From: Rhizomys pruinosus
Lineage: Eukaryota > Chordata > Mammalia > Rodentia > Spalacidae
Length of the DNA stretch: 64,000 nt
Assembly (NCBI GenBank): GCA_009823505.1
Contig: VZQC01005680.1
Location: forward strand, 8,264,930 to 8,328,929
Direction: 5' to 3'
The notes under the pieces are model-generated. The model did no database searches. It was not told the origin of the DNA and saw only the letters and a program-made list of their open reading frames with translations. Of this stretch, positions 1 to 10,606 are shown in pieces. Made by a program: the position numbers and the translations under genes. Every line of letters begins with the position of its first letter. Position 1 is the stretch's first letter.

Positions 1-240
1 CCTCACTTCTCATACCCACGTGCACCTTCATTCTTCCTCTAATCTCCCATCTTCACTTCTCATACCCACGTGCACCTTCATTCTCCTCTACTCTCCCATC
101 CTCACTTCTCATACCCACGTGCACCTTCATTCTTCCTCTAATCTCTCATCCTTACTTCTCATACCCAAGTTCACCTTCATTCTTCCTCTAATTTCCCATC
201 CTCACTTCTCATACCCACGTGCACCTTCCTTCTTCCTCTA
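1..240. repeat. 50-bp minisatellite, about 4.8 units
   Basis: Consecutive units begin near 1, 51, 100, 150 and 200. Each carries CTTCTCATACCCACGTGCAC followed by a pyrimidine-rich half. Units differ by a few substitutions and one single-base deletion, and the last unit decays near 240. The array starts at the window edge, so its true size is unknown. The open frame through it is a consequence of the C/T-rich unit and is not a gene. Confidence 0.93.
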
Positions 241-494
241 AATCACCCTGACTGTTCTCACCGCCACCCGGCATCTTCTACGGGGATCATAAAGTCTCTG
301 AGCTGGGCTCCTGCATCTACCCCACCTCTTTCAATCAGCATCCTTGGGGACACAACATGGATCTTTTTAAAGTGTGATGAATACCTGATTTTTTCTTAAA
401 AGCCTCTCAGCTGGAATCCAAATGAGCAACCGAGCAAACAAAATGTCATGTAATCCTTTAGATAAAATATAATTCAGCCTTAAAAACAGCAGAA
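241..494. other. Non-coding, no recognised feature
   Basis: Single-copy-looking sequence between the minisatellite and the first SINE. I see no gene, splice-flanked exon or repeat hallmark here. Confidence 0.5.
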
Positions 495-825
495 ATTGGG
501 CAAAGAGATAGCTCAATGGATAAGGCCCTGAGTTTGGATCCCTAGAATTCTCAGGAAAATCAGAATTACAGATATAGTATTGCACATCTGTATTCCCATG
601 ATTATGCTGAAATGTGATGATTGAGAAAGGAGAATCTCTGGAAGTTCATTGGCCAGCTGTTCTGGCATACATGGTATTGAAGAAGAAACCCTGCCCCAAA
701 TAAGGCAGAAGCCATAGACCAATATCAACTATCCACATGTGTGTGATAGTTCATAAATCTATACTCACACAGGAACACACACATCATACACACAAACACA
801 AATGTGCACAAATACATAAACACAG
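495..825 (+). repeat. Old B4-like SINE with CA-rich tail
   Basis: The left part resembles a tRNA-type SINE head (AGATAGCTCAATGGATAAG, then a degenerate GTTTGGATCCC box B). It is followed by a diverged B1-like half and an ACACACA-rich tail near 770-815. The layout fits a heavily mutated B4-type element, but divergence makes the family uncertain. Confidence 0.5.
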
Positions 826-892
826 GACTAACAAGGCTGTTACACACATGATTTCTGCCCCTTTTACCTGCTCAAAAGACAATCCTGGGCAG

Positions 893-1230
893 GAGAGATG
901 GCTCATCAGTTAAGAGCACCGACTGCTCTTGCAGAGGACCCAGGTTTGATTGCCAGCACCCACAAGGTAGCTAAGAACCGTCTTTAAATTTTTTTTTAAT
1001 TTTATTTCTGTATGTGTATCAATGTACTGTCTGCATGCAAGTTTGTGCACCCGTGTCGTGCAACGCCACGGAGGTCAGAAGAGGGTGTCGGATTCCCCTG
1101 GAACTGGAGTTCTCCTGGAATTGGAGTTTCAGACGGTTCTCCGCCGCCATGTGGGTGCTGGGGATCGAACCCGGGTCCTCTGTAAGAGCAGTCAGTGCTC
1201 TTAACCACTAGGCCATCTCTCCAGGCCCCC
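893..1230. repeat. Head-to-head pair of B2/B3-type SINEs
   Basis: A truncated + strand copy (893-986) has the box A-like GAGATGGCTCA and the box B-like AGGTTTGATTGCC. It ends where a full-length - strand copy starts (987-1230, T-rich tail first). The - strand copy reads GGCCTGGAGAGATGGCCTAG in reverse. The tRNA-like halves can pair as an inverted repeat. The overlapping open frames on both strands are SINE readings. Confidence 0.88.
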
Positions 1231-1685
1231 TCTTACTTTCATATGCAGGCCACTTCCACCAAAGAGACCAGTCAAGTCTCCTCTGGAACAAAGTGCTCAT
1301 CTTTTCCAGGTCTCCTAGTGAGAACCAACACTTAGCCCTATCCTGGGCTCTTCTAACTACTCATCTCATCAATATCCCAAGTCTAAGAGCACCTAAGGAC
1401 AGGAACCAGGTTCATATTCCTCTCTGCATCCCTTTGATCCAGGTCGGGCTTCATCATAAAGAAGATGCTCACTGTTGATATTAATTCTATAAGTAAAACA
1501 AAGGATAGTATGCCTAGCCCACTGGAGCATACCTCTCCCATGAAGAGGGTGTAAATTAATTCACAGCTTATATCATAATTGGTACAGAGTTGAAATGAAG
1601 ATGAAGTGCCTGTTTAACTTAAAATACCAAGGAAGATGATGGAGATCTGATAGAGAGAGAAGATCCTAATACTATATTATATTAT
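1231..1685. other. Non-coding, no recognised feature
   Basis: No gene or clear repeat found. The short open frame near 1293-1478 has no recognisable domain and no splice or promoter context. Confidence 0.45.
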
Positions 1686-1689
1686 TTTT

Positions 1690-1882
1690 TTTTTTCCCCA
1701 TCAATTTAGTTTCTGTTTTCATTTTTGGCTTTTGTTTATGTTTCCAGAATTATACCTTTATTAATTACTTTCTCTTGCTGCTTGGGAATAGTCATTCCTT
1801 TCTTCTGGTCTTTGTATTGTTTCAAGTATTTTCTGAAGGGTTGGTTTTCTAGAGAGGTATTCTTTCATCTTATTTATGTCAA
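1690..1882 (-). mobile_element. Possible inverted L1 ORF2 fragment
   Basis: The T-rich segment resembles L1 ORF2 read backwards (AAGGGTTGGTTTTCTAGAGA and nearby). It directly abuts a + strand L1 3' end, as expected for a 5'-inverted insertion. The similarity was judged by eye and is weak. Confidence 0.35.
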
Positions 1883-1884
1883 AC

Positions 1885-2715
1885 AAAAGTAAAAATGGCT
1901 GAGAAACATCTTAAAAAGTGTTAAACATCACTAGTAATTAAGGAATTGCAAATTAAAACCACTTTAAGATTTTATCTTACCCTGGTAAGAGTGGCTAGGA
2001 TCAAGAAAACAATGATACCCAAAGCTGGAGAGGTTGTGGGGAAACGGGAACACTCATCCACTGCCGGTGGGAATGCAAACTCATGCAACCCCTATAGAAA
2101 GCAGTGTGGAGAGCTCTTAAAAGACTCAAAATGAACCTACCACTTCCGTGCATATACCCAGGAGATTCATCATATTGCAGATATGTGTACAACTATGTTT
2201 ATTGCAGCTCTCGTTACAATAGTGAAGAGCTGAAAGCAACACAAGTGTTCCTCGACTGATGAGTGGATAATGAAAATGTGGTACATCTGCACAAGGAGTT
2301 CTATGCAGCAGTAAAGGAAGACAACATCACGAAATTTGCAAGTAAATGGATGCCATTTTGCTAAGTGAAGTAACATAGTCCCAGAAAGACAAACGAAGTA
2401 TGGTGTCACTCATTTGTGGACCTTAGCACCAAATTCTTAGATGTAAGTCAAGCCTGATGCTACTACAGCTATGACTTGAAGTTTATGTCTCTATTTTCCC
2501 AAGTTCTAAGATTTGTGAGAACAAATCAAGCTCTTCTTTGAAAGTACATTAAAACATACATCAACTTGCTATGTAACCTGGGAATGTAAAGTTACATTTC
2601 TTTCTTCCAGCATGCAAAATTACTGTTAAAATGTGAATCCCACACATTTTGGAATTAACCTATAGCTTATTTTTAACTCTGTCATTTTTGGTATATATGT
2701 GGAATGTATATATGC
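1885..2715 (+). mobile_element. L1 3' end (ORF2 C-terminus plus 3'UTR)
   Basis: The + strand reading encodes the L1 ORF2 C-terminal landmarks: a [13 protein letters not shown] segment, [14 protein letters not shown] residues now mutated, and a later YAAVK-like region near 2300. Frameshifts and stops break the frame, so it is a dead, 5'-truncated copy. The 3'UTR runs to about 2700. Confidence 0.85.
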
Positions 2716-4520
2716 ATACTTTGGAACAACAATAACAGAACAAAAAGAAATAGAAAGAAGTATAACACATTGAGGGGTTGGGGCAGATTGATGTTAGACT
2801 GTGTGTTTTGCATGTAGCAGGCTCTGTGCTCAGTGCCCAGAATCAAAAATCCTAACATGGTTATAGATATAGACGATATAGTGGTATCATGAAGAAATAG
2901 CTTAACCTTAACCTTTCATTTGATGTGAAACAAATGCAGATCTCTATAGATCACAGACCCTGGGGAGTCCCATGTGTACTTAGATTCTACAATTCTGAGT
3001 AATTATAGCCAAGGTCATAGGTGAAAAGTGACTTAAGGACTGTTTGGGTGGCACCATCTAACCCCAGCCCAGTTGGAATGACCCAATCCAAGCACTGCGA
3101 GTGAGTCACAGACTATTGGGAAGCTCAGTGAAAACTCCCAATGGCTTCTATAGATTCATGATGAGAATTAACAAATCTCCTCACTCTGCAATTAATTTTT
3201 ATATGCACAGAACATCTGATTATGTGGAGCTAGATTCATTTTGTCTTTTCTAACTCTCTGAAACTACAAGGTTATTTGGGAGGTCTGGTATAGGGCAAGG
3301 GAGTATCACAGCTTCTCAGGTAGTGAGGATGCAAGACCACACCTTGATTAGTTCTCAATGGGACCACAACTCCATGTGGAAAACGGAAACACCCAGAGCT
3401 GCTGGTTAAGTTCCACCTAGCTCAGATGCTTTAGGGGTAGGATTCTAAGTGACTTGCCAGCAAATTGCATTTCAGGACACAATTGGGCAAAGTTAATATC
3501 CATACTATCAGACCACACAGGGGTCTATCCTTTGCCTTACCTGTCAGATCATTGCTTTGCAGCTACCTGTAGGCAATAAGCTAGGTATGAGTATTAATAG
3601 TATCCTTTAATAAGTGCCCTTATATGCCAGTGGAGACACATTGTAACAAACAAGCAGGAGGATTGCTGGGAAGTTGGTCAAATGGAAGTTTCCTTTGTCC
3701 TCCTCCCCCACAGGACAATTCTGATGGCAGAAGCAGTGCCTCAGTGATCTTTGATAGAGGAGCCCTACTCCATCTGGTGCCACTGTGATATTTTTGTCAA
3801 AGCAGATGATACATCTCGTATAGTACAAATCCTGTGGATGCATATTGCTGCCTTGGGTCCCCCCCTCTCTGGCCTGCCTTCTGCACCTAGCATTCAGGGT
3901 GGTCCTAGGTCCAGTCTTATGGAGGGATAAAGCAAAGATTCAGCTCTCCTCATATGCAGTGCTGAGGACTATGGGCTAACAGTGAGAATCCCACACTGGA
4001 CTTTGATTCCTTCTAAGAAATGAACTACAAACCTAGCCATAAGATGGCGAGTTTCTGTGAACAGAGTCTTAGAAAAACATGTTTCCATGGTTCAGAGAAG
4101 ATTAGGTTCATCTTCTCTGGGTATTTATTCTTTTACTACCTGAATTCCTAGAAAAATAGAGATCACATTATGCCTGGCAATAGAATTTTGAGTTTGAAAA
4201 ACAGTTACCTTGTTTCACGCCCAAACTGACTACATGAGTATAGCCATTTCTCTAAAGATAAACACTGCACAGCAGAAAATTGAAATGTGAACCCAACATC
4301 ATACAGACAGTATATAAAATATATGCTGTAGTATATAATACATAAAATATATGGTAAACCCCCAATAGGGTAAGTATCCTCTGTACTAACTACCTCCTGT
4401 TGAGATTGGGATAATCACACTGATGAAGGAAAATAAAGAACCAAAAGTGGTGTATCTGTTCTCCTTGCTTTTCACTCCATCAAGCTTTCTGAAGACATCC
4501 ATTGGAGCTAGTCAGCAGTG
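2716..4520. other. Intergenic, no gene seen
   Basis: Mostly unique sequence. A degenerate tRNA-type SINE may lie at about 2776-2855 (GGTTGGGGCAGATTGATG and a box B-like remnant). I found no exon with convincing splice sites. Confidence 0.5.
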
Positions 4521-4522
4521 AC

Positions 4523-4786
4523 CACCAGACAGAAGTAGAGGAGGTCCACCAGACAGAAGTAGAGGAGGTCCACCAGACAGGAGTAGAGGAGGTCCACCAG
4601 ACAGGAGTAGAGGAGGCCCATCAGACAGAAGTAGAGGAGGTCCACCAGACAGAAGTAGAGGAGGCCCATCAGACAGGAGTAGAGGAGGCCCATCAGACAG
4701 AAGTAGAGGAGGTCCACCAGACAGGAATAGAGGAGGTCCATCAGACAGGAGTAGAGGAGGCCCATCAGACAGGAGTAGAGGAGGTC
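4523..4786. repeat. 24-bp minisatellite, 11 exact-length units
   Basis: Eleven head-to-tail 24-bp units of type CACCAGACAGAAGTAGAGGA+GGTC, with substitutions at only a few fixed positions (CACC/CATC, GAA/GGA, GGTCC/GGCCC). The unit is a multiple of three, so both strands stay open. The + strand would read HQT(E/G)VEE(V/A) eleven times and the - strand a Leu/Cys-rich repeat. It lies about 1.9 kb upstream of the Defb1 start codon. No start context, splice sites or homology support a gene. Confidence 0.93.
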
Positions 4787-4789
4787 CAC

Positions 4790-6540
4790 CTTTGGGTCTT
4801 CAAGGCCCTGACCTCCGGGGTTTTTCACTTTCCACCCAGATGATACCATCAGAGACTCTACCCAGCTCTCTCCTAAGTTATCTCTGTTCATCTGTCCCCC
4901 AAGGGACATTTTTCACAGCTATCTCAAGTCTCTGATTCACTGTACTTTAAGCCACTGAAGAATTCCTGGCATGAAATGGGAATCAAGCACGTACCCTTGC
5001 AAGAGTGCATGAAGGAATCACTGGCCTTAATAGAATCAGTAAGTTGCAGTTCTGAGAATTGCCCAGAATCTTATATTTGATTACCTGGAGAATTCTGTGT
5101 CATAAAACTGGTGAGAGACAAAACTAATTCTCCAAGCTCTTGAACAAATACTCACTGACCTTGCTGTCCCACATCTGCTTGCAGCTGACCTTATGATTGA
5201 TTGAGACTCTGCCAGGCAGGAACACTTCCAGACTTTGGCCAAAGGCTAGATGGGGAATAGGGCCAAGTTTTGGTTGGAAGAGAAACTGATTTCTCCATCT
5301 AAGTCTTTCTCTGGCCCTGTTTCTGTATGTTTATCTCTCTGTGCATTGCTCTTTCTCTCCTCTCCATCTGACATTTCCTGGAATCTTCCTGTCTCACCCT
5401 CTCTCTAAATGCATGTCAGTCTCTCTGTCTTTACTATTCTCCCTCAGTCTCTCTTGATCTCTGAACTGTTTTGTTTCAGTCTTTGCCTCTAGCTCTCTGC
5501 CTCTATCTTCATCTCTGTTTCTATTTATCTTTCTCTGTCTCATCCTATATCTCTATATCCATACCTGTATCTATATGTAAATATAGATCTATCTGGAAAG
5601 CATATGACTTAGCAGGGAAAGGTACTTTGCTGTTCCTGGCAGTAGCTTCTGTTACGTCTGGTCTGGTATCTCATGCAAAGTAGCTACAACTCGAAGTCCT
5701 CATCAGACCAGGTTATGACACAAATTGCATCTTATTCCTGGCAGCTCAGCCACAAGCCCAATTCTCTAGCCCCCATCAATGATTTTGTAAGCTTCCCAAC
5801 AGCTTCTTAAATAAACTTTGCTCTTACTTGTTGGTTAGAGCTCTTCACCACTTCTTACAAATAAGATTCTTCATAATATACGAGGAAAGAAGGTTAAAGA
5901 ATTGCACTGGAAAAATCAATGCAAAATAAAACATTTGAAAACTTTAGAATCACTGAACACTTGGGGTATCCTTAGAGACTAGCTGAGGCCATGCTCCAGG
6001 TGGGGCGCCTTCCTGGACTCATCTCAGATGCCGTTTGGAGACCTAGTAGGGAATGATCGTCTGGAGAACAACACTTGGAAAATCCCAGGACTTCCTACAT
6101 CCAATTAGAAACAGAAGCTGGTTTTGGTCTCTCGGGGAATACGTTTTATATAAGGAGATGAGAAAGAAGCTTCAATGTTGCTGGGGAATAACTCCATCCC
6201 AGCAAGCAGTTTACTTTATTCCAGAAGTTGAATTCTGAGCCACTGTAAATAAAAATAGCTAAATGGAAGGGACCAACAGCAGCCTGGAGTCAGACATTCA
6301 CCTGTGTGTGCTTCTGGGCTTCCTCTCCAAGCCTCTCTGAGTCCTTGTAACATGAGGGGTCCTGGTGTGGGCTACCTTGCAAGGAGCCCCTAAGTTCACC
6401 TAACCTGAAGAACAGAATGCTTAGTTCCACCTTCCAGGCTGACAATAAAGTTCATTTGAAGCTGGGGAGAGGTGGCATGGCCATAGAACTTTACCTCCTC
6501 TTGTGGTAAATGATCAGAGGTGTAGCTTTTAGAGCCTCTC
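4790..6540. other. Defb1 upstream flank, non-coding
   Basis: Mostly unique sequence. About 5290-5590 is C/T-rich low-complexity DNA (TCTCTG/TCTATC runs). The short open frames here have no recognisable domains. Distal regulatory elements could lie here but cannot be assigned by eye. Confidence 0.5.
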
Positions 6541-6542
6541 TC

Positions 6543-6600
6543 TGGATTGCAACACCTCCAGTCAGCTGGTTTAGGTTATGCAATCCAGCGTCCCTATAAA
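6543..6600 (+). promoter_or_regulatory. Defb1: Defb1 core promoter (TATA box, C/EBP-like sites)
   Basis: A TATA box (CTATAAAAA, 6594-6602) lies about 100 bp upstream of the start codon, which predicts transcription starting near 6625. TTATGCAAT at 6576-6584 matches the C/EBP consensus T(T/G)NNGNAA(T/G). A second C/EBP-like half, ATTGCAAC, lies at 6546-6553 within CTGGATTGCAACACCTCC (6543-6560). That element also occurs at the matching place upstream of the - strand defensin. C/EBP control of defensins is known in general; use of these sites is inferred. Confidence 0.75.
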
Positions 6601-6696
6601 AACAAGCTCCTGCAAGCCTCCAGACGCCTGTCAGCTCAGCTACCCAGCAGTTTCTCCTCAGCTCCACAATCCAGACGGACCCTGACTGAAGTCACC

Positions 6697-6757
6697 ATGA
6701 AAACTCATTACTTCCTGCTGGTGATATTATGTATCTTCTTCTCCCAGATGGAGCCAG
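6697..6757 (+). CDS. Defb1: Beta-defensin 1, coding exon 1 (signal peptide)
   Basis: This exon encodes residues 1-20 and the first base of codon 21. It begins MKTHYFLLV, as in mouse and rat Defb1 from memory, and continues as a hydrophobic stretch ending SQMEP, a typical secretory signal peptide. The start is the first ATG after the predicted transcription start, in context GTCACCATGA. The 61-base coding part ends at a GTAAGC donor, leaving a phase 1 junction. An in-frame upstream ATG at 6547 lies before the TATA box, so it is not transcribed. The product is secreted by epithelia and acts outside the cell; this is known for the family rather than visible here. Confidence 0.95.
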
Positions 6758-7835
6758 GTAAGCCTTGGGGCCTTTGGATTCCCTTCCTGAGATTGGTGAC
6801 ACAGAGCCTAAAGAGACTAGAGAACAACTGCCTCCTGGTCTTGTAAACCTAGTGGCAGGAAACCATCCTGAGTGGTCTGTAGTCAGCAGCCCTGGGCAGC
6901 AGAAAATGAGTTTGCTGAGAATGCAGAGCTAAGTGTGGGTATCTCCAAATACCTGCCTTTGTTTCTATAATCTAGGAAGTATTCAGTGTGGGAGTCTGCT
7001 TCTCATGTGGGGAGATTTTTATATGGAACAGCTAGCTTTTGATCTAGAGAGAGGATCAGCCTCACTTGGGTCTCTGGGTGGAGCTTTCCCTGTATTCTGC
7101 TACAGGCAAAATGCCACGGCCCCTTCCACCAGGCCAGCTCAGCCAGTTGTAGGTGCCTGAACACACCGGGTATTCAGTCAATAGATGACAGATGACCTTT
7201 CAGAGTCCCTGGGACCCACATAGGCTAGATGAGATTTCCACCGTCAAAAAGTTTCACATTGGGCCAGAGGGTTGCAGATTCCCTGGTCCAAAGTAGCCTG
7301 TGTTTTGTGTAGGAGACAGTGAATGAAGTCAAGTTGAGGGACACATTTCCTCCCTCTGTCTGTCTCTCAGTGCAACTTTGAGTTAGTCATGTATTTCTGA
7401 GTTTTCATTTCCTTAGTTGAATCAGGAGAGTTCTGGAGAAGGAATTTCAGCTAGGAATTGTTCAAATATCCTCTTATTTTTCTCCATGCTCTTGTGTTGT
7501 CACTTAGAGGGACCTGCTTTAATATAGTTATGTCTCAATTTTCCCATGGGAAATATGTGTCCAGGTACATTCTAAAAACAGGTTTATTTACAGAGAGACC
7601 ATGGCCTATTAGAGAAGCACAGAAATCAATTTAGTAAGTAAAATGCTTTAAGGTCTAGAAGATGGCAGTGCATGCTGGGCAGCAGAGTATATGCTGCTTG
7701 GTTCAGTCCTGTTTCAGTGTGTGGGCAAGATTGTGGATGTGTGTTTTCAATGAGTAAAAAGTATAAATTTTGTTCTCGTGGTATAAATTCAAAGAAGTTT
7801 AAATTTATATTTTATAGTGTGAAGATTTATTTTTT

Positions 7836-8085
7836 TAAAAAAATTTTATTAATTTTATTTATTTCTGTATGTATATGAATGTACTGTCTGCATGCAAGTC
7901 TGTGCACCCGTGTCATGCAATGCCGCAGAGGTCAGAAGAGGGTCTCGGATTCCCCTGGAACTGGAGTTCTCCTGGAATTGGAGTTTCAGATGGTTCTCGG
8001 CCGCCATGTGGGTGCTGGGGATCGAACCCTGGTCCTCTGCAAGAGCAGTCAGTGCTCTTAACCGCTAGGCCATCTCTCCAGCCCA
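7836..8085 (-). repeat. B2/B3-type SINE
   Basis: Near full-length - strand copy: a T-rich (reverse A-tail) start, the CAGACAGTACATTC-like 3' body, and the tRNA-like head ending CATCTCTCCAGCCC. AAGATTT on both sides (near 7822 and 8085) looks like a target-site duplication. Confidence 0.9.
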
Positions 8086-9992
8086 AGATTTCTTATTTTT
8101 GTCTAGTACTCTGAGTTGGATGTTAGGACAACTCATTCAAACCAGGCATAGCTCTTGATCCTTCATATAAGAATGGAGGTGGATCCAGGATCACTTCCCC
8201 AGATTACTTAGAATTTTCTGGGTAGGGCCACTGTACTCTGTTCTTTTAGGATACAATTTTACTAGTGGAGGGATTTTCCAGACAGCACACTAGAAAGAGC
8301 AAAGAGCTGAGCTCAGCTTACCTCAGGGTCAGTACTGTGATACTCACAGGGCTGTGGAGGACTACTAAGGAGCCTCTGCTCTCTTGCAACGTTCTTTCTT
8401 GAGCATGGGAAAGGTTAGTAAAACCATTTCCCCTTGAGATTGGCATGCTGGCCCGGCCCTTATGTTCTGGACAGAAAGGAAGAATGTGTCTTCTGCATTG
8501 AACTTACAGGTTCCCAAGAGTCTCCAGAACCAAGCTAGGTGACTTCCATGTGCTTGGTGTAGGTTCTGAAGTTTGCGTTTTGAGATTTCCCATTTTTCTC
8601 TGCTTAGAGTCAGGCATAAGTAGTAGATAAAGATTGTGTGCATTTGTAGCACAAAATGATCTTTTGATGTATACACACACTGTGAAATCATTAGATCTAG
8701 CTAGTTAATGTGTCTGTCACCTTATATATTTGACATTTTTGTTGCTGTGACTGCTTTGTCCCATCCACCCTGCTCCCTGCCTACACTGCCTGCTGAGATG
8801 AGAATTTGGTATGTGGGGTGATGTTTCTGGAAGGCTCTTCTAGCCTTGCCAAGTTTTGTGTCTCCTCTGAGCTCCCACAGGCACCAGTGGCCTTCCTTTC
8901 TGATGGAGCTCTTTAGGGCTTATCCAACTATTCCATGGAACTCCACAAGAATAGATCATCTAGTTGAGCAGTTTTACTTCCTATTAAATGAAGAAATGGG
9001 TTCCTCACTATCAAGTTGTGAAAATAGTCTGTCAATACAGAATGAGGACAGCATAAGTACACCTAGCTGAGGTCTTTAGAAATCCAGGGATCTAGAAGCT
9101 GCCAGTGGGTCATGTCCAGATACTGCCCTGGGATGGGGAAGAGGTGGGAAGACACAGGCCTCAAATAGCTCCAGACCCTCAGTTCCAGAAGCAAGTGCAA
9201 CAGGAAAAACTGCTTACAAATGAGTAATTACAACCGGGCTTGAAAACTTGAGCTTGTAACAACGAGTCCCCTGTTTTAAGACACCAGGAAATGCTTTTCT
9301 GAGGAAGTTGAGATGGGAGGAGAAACACAAGTCATTTTGATGAGCACAGTGTTTAAAAACTAACTTTTCTTGACAGTTAATAATGTGATATGTCACATAA
9401 AAATTTAGATTTTTCTCTTTTGTTGAAAATATAGTTTGGGGACATTCTTACCTCCACACAGCAGTCTGCTGCTGATCAGGAAATGTTCCTCTACATAGAA
9501 ACCCCTACCTCACCTCACTATAGACTCTAGCATTCCTCCTCATCTCCTTCAGGCCACTGGACAAGGAACTCTGACGTGTCTGGAAACTGAGGACATTTTA
9601 TGTGACGGGCTAGAGGACAGATGGCTGCAAAGGTGGTGTGTGCGAAAGCCCAAAGATGAAAGAAAGAAATCAATAGCACTTTTCCTTCATCCTCATAACA
9701 TTCCTGAGAGTAACACAGAATCCATATCTTCATTTCATAGATAAATAACTTGGCTTAAGTGGCATGGCTGAATAAGCAGGTCAATCACAGTTGTCAGCTC
9801 CCCTGTGGCCCCACAGGGATTCTGAAGGCATGAGGTAGGGTTAAGGTTAGGGTAGGCAGGCAGCTAAGAGGGGTCACTGGATAGCAGAAGACATATGCGA
9901 AAATCCAGGGATGGTCTGGGCCAGACCAGGTGATACCATGTTGGGCTGGCTGCCTATCTGGGATGTGCTGGGACAGGGACAAAATGGAAAGT
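8086..9992. other. Defb1 intron, unique sequence
   Basis: No exon or clear repeat found. The 8365-8691 and 8846-9070 open frames lack domains and splice context. I treat them as chance. Confidence 0.5.
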
Positions 9993-9993
9993 G

Positions 9994-10145
9994 GCTTTTT
10001 TTTTGGTTTTTTCCAGACAGGGTCTCCCTATAGCCCCAGCTGTCCTAGAATTCTGTAGACCAGGCTGGCCTTGAACTCACAAAGATCCATCTGCCTCTGC
10101 CTCCCAAGTGCTAGGATTAAAGGTGTGTGCCACCACGCCTGGCTG
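9994..10145 (-). repeat. B1 SINE
   Basis: Reverse-strand B1: T-rich tail, AGACAGGGTCTCCCTATAGC, then the head ending CCACCACGCCTGGCT. It forms an inverted pair with the + strand B1 300 bp downstream. Confidence 0.93.
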
Positions 10146-10377
10146 GAAAGTGGCTTTTTAAGACATTGGATTGTCTAGAGGTGACTACAAGGTGTGGAGG
10201 AGAAGCTCTAGAAGTTCCTCCCAGCAAAGCTGTGATATAATAATTTGTTGTTTAAAGGATCCCATGAAGCAGAAAAGGGACTGTAAGCTTTGCTGTAGAG
10301 AAAACCTGATCAGTGTAGCTTCACACTGCAACCAATCTTTGAGAATGTCCACTGTTTGGTATCACTTCAGAGAAGAT

Positions 10378-10449
10378 TATCTACTATTATTTGAAAAAGC
10401 TATTAAAATATTCTATCTACTATTATTTGAAAAAGCTATTAAAATATTC
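10378..10449. repeat. 36-bp perfect tandem duplication
   Basis: A 36-base unit starting TATCTACTATTATTTGAAAA is repeated exactly at 10378-10413 and 10414-10449, just before a B1 element. Exact identity suggests a recent duplication. Confidence 0.93.
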
Positions 10450-10451
10450 CT

Positions 10452-10606
10452 AGCCGGGCGTGGTGGCACACGCCTTTAATCCTAGCACTTGGGAGGCAGA
10501 GGCAGGTGGATCTTTGTGAGTTCAAGGTCAGCCTGGTCTACAGAGTGAGTTCCAGGACAGCTGGGGCTATAGGGAGACCCTGTCTCAAAAAGACCAAAAA
10601 AAAAAA
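10452..10606 (+). repeat. B1 SINE
   Basis: Begins AGCCGGGCGTGGTGGCACAC and ends in CTGTCTCAAAAAGACC plus an A-tail. It is close to the B1 consensus, so it is relatively young. Confidence 0.94.

Noticed and set aside
4508..4909. 133-codon minus-strand Leu/Cys-rich repeat protein
   Set aside because: Shadow of the 24-bp minisatellite, with no start context, signal or splice evidence.
7869..8114. Recurrent frames of 60-80 codons (also at 1014, 28396, 36117, 53585) that look like a conserved small-protein family
   Set aside because: All are antisense readings of the same B2/B3-type SINE. Conservation reflects the repeat.
9838..9862. Telomere-like TTAGGGTTAAGGTTAGGG
   Set aside because: Only two or three imperfect units, too short for an interstitial telomere block.
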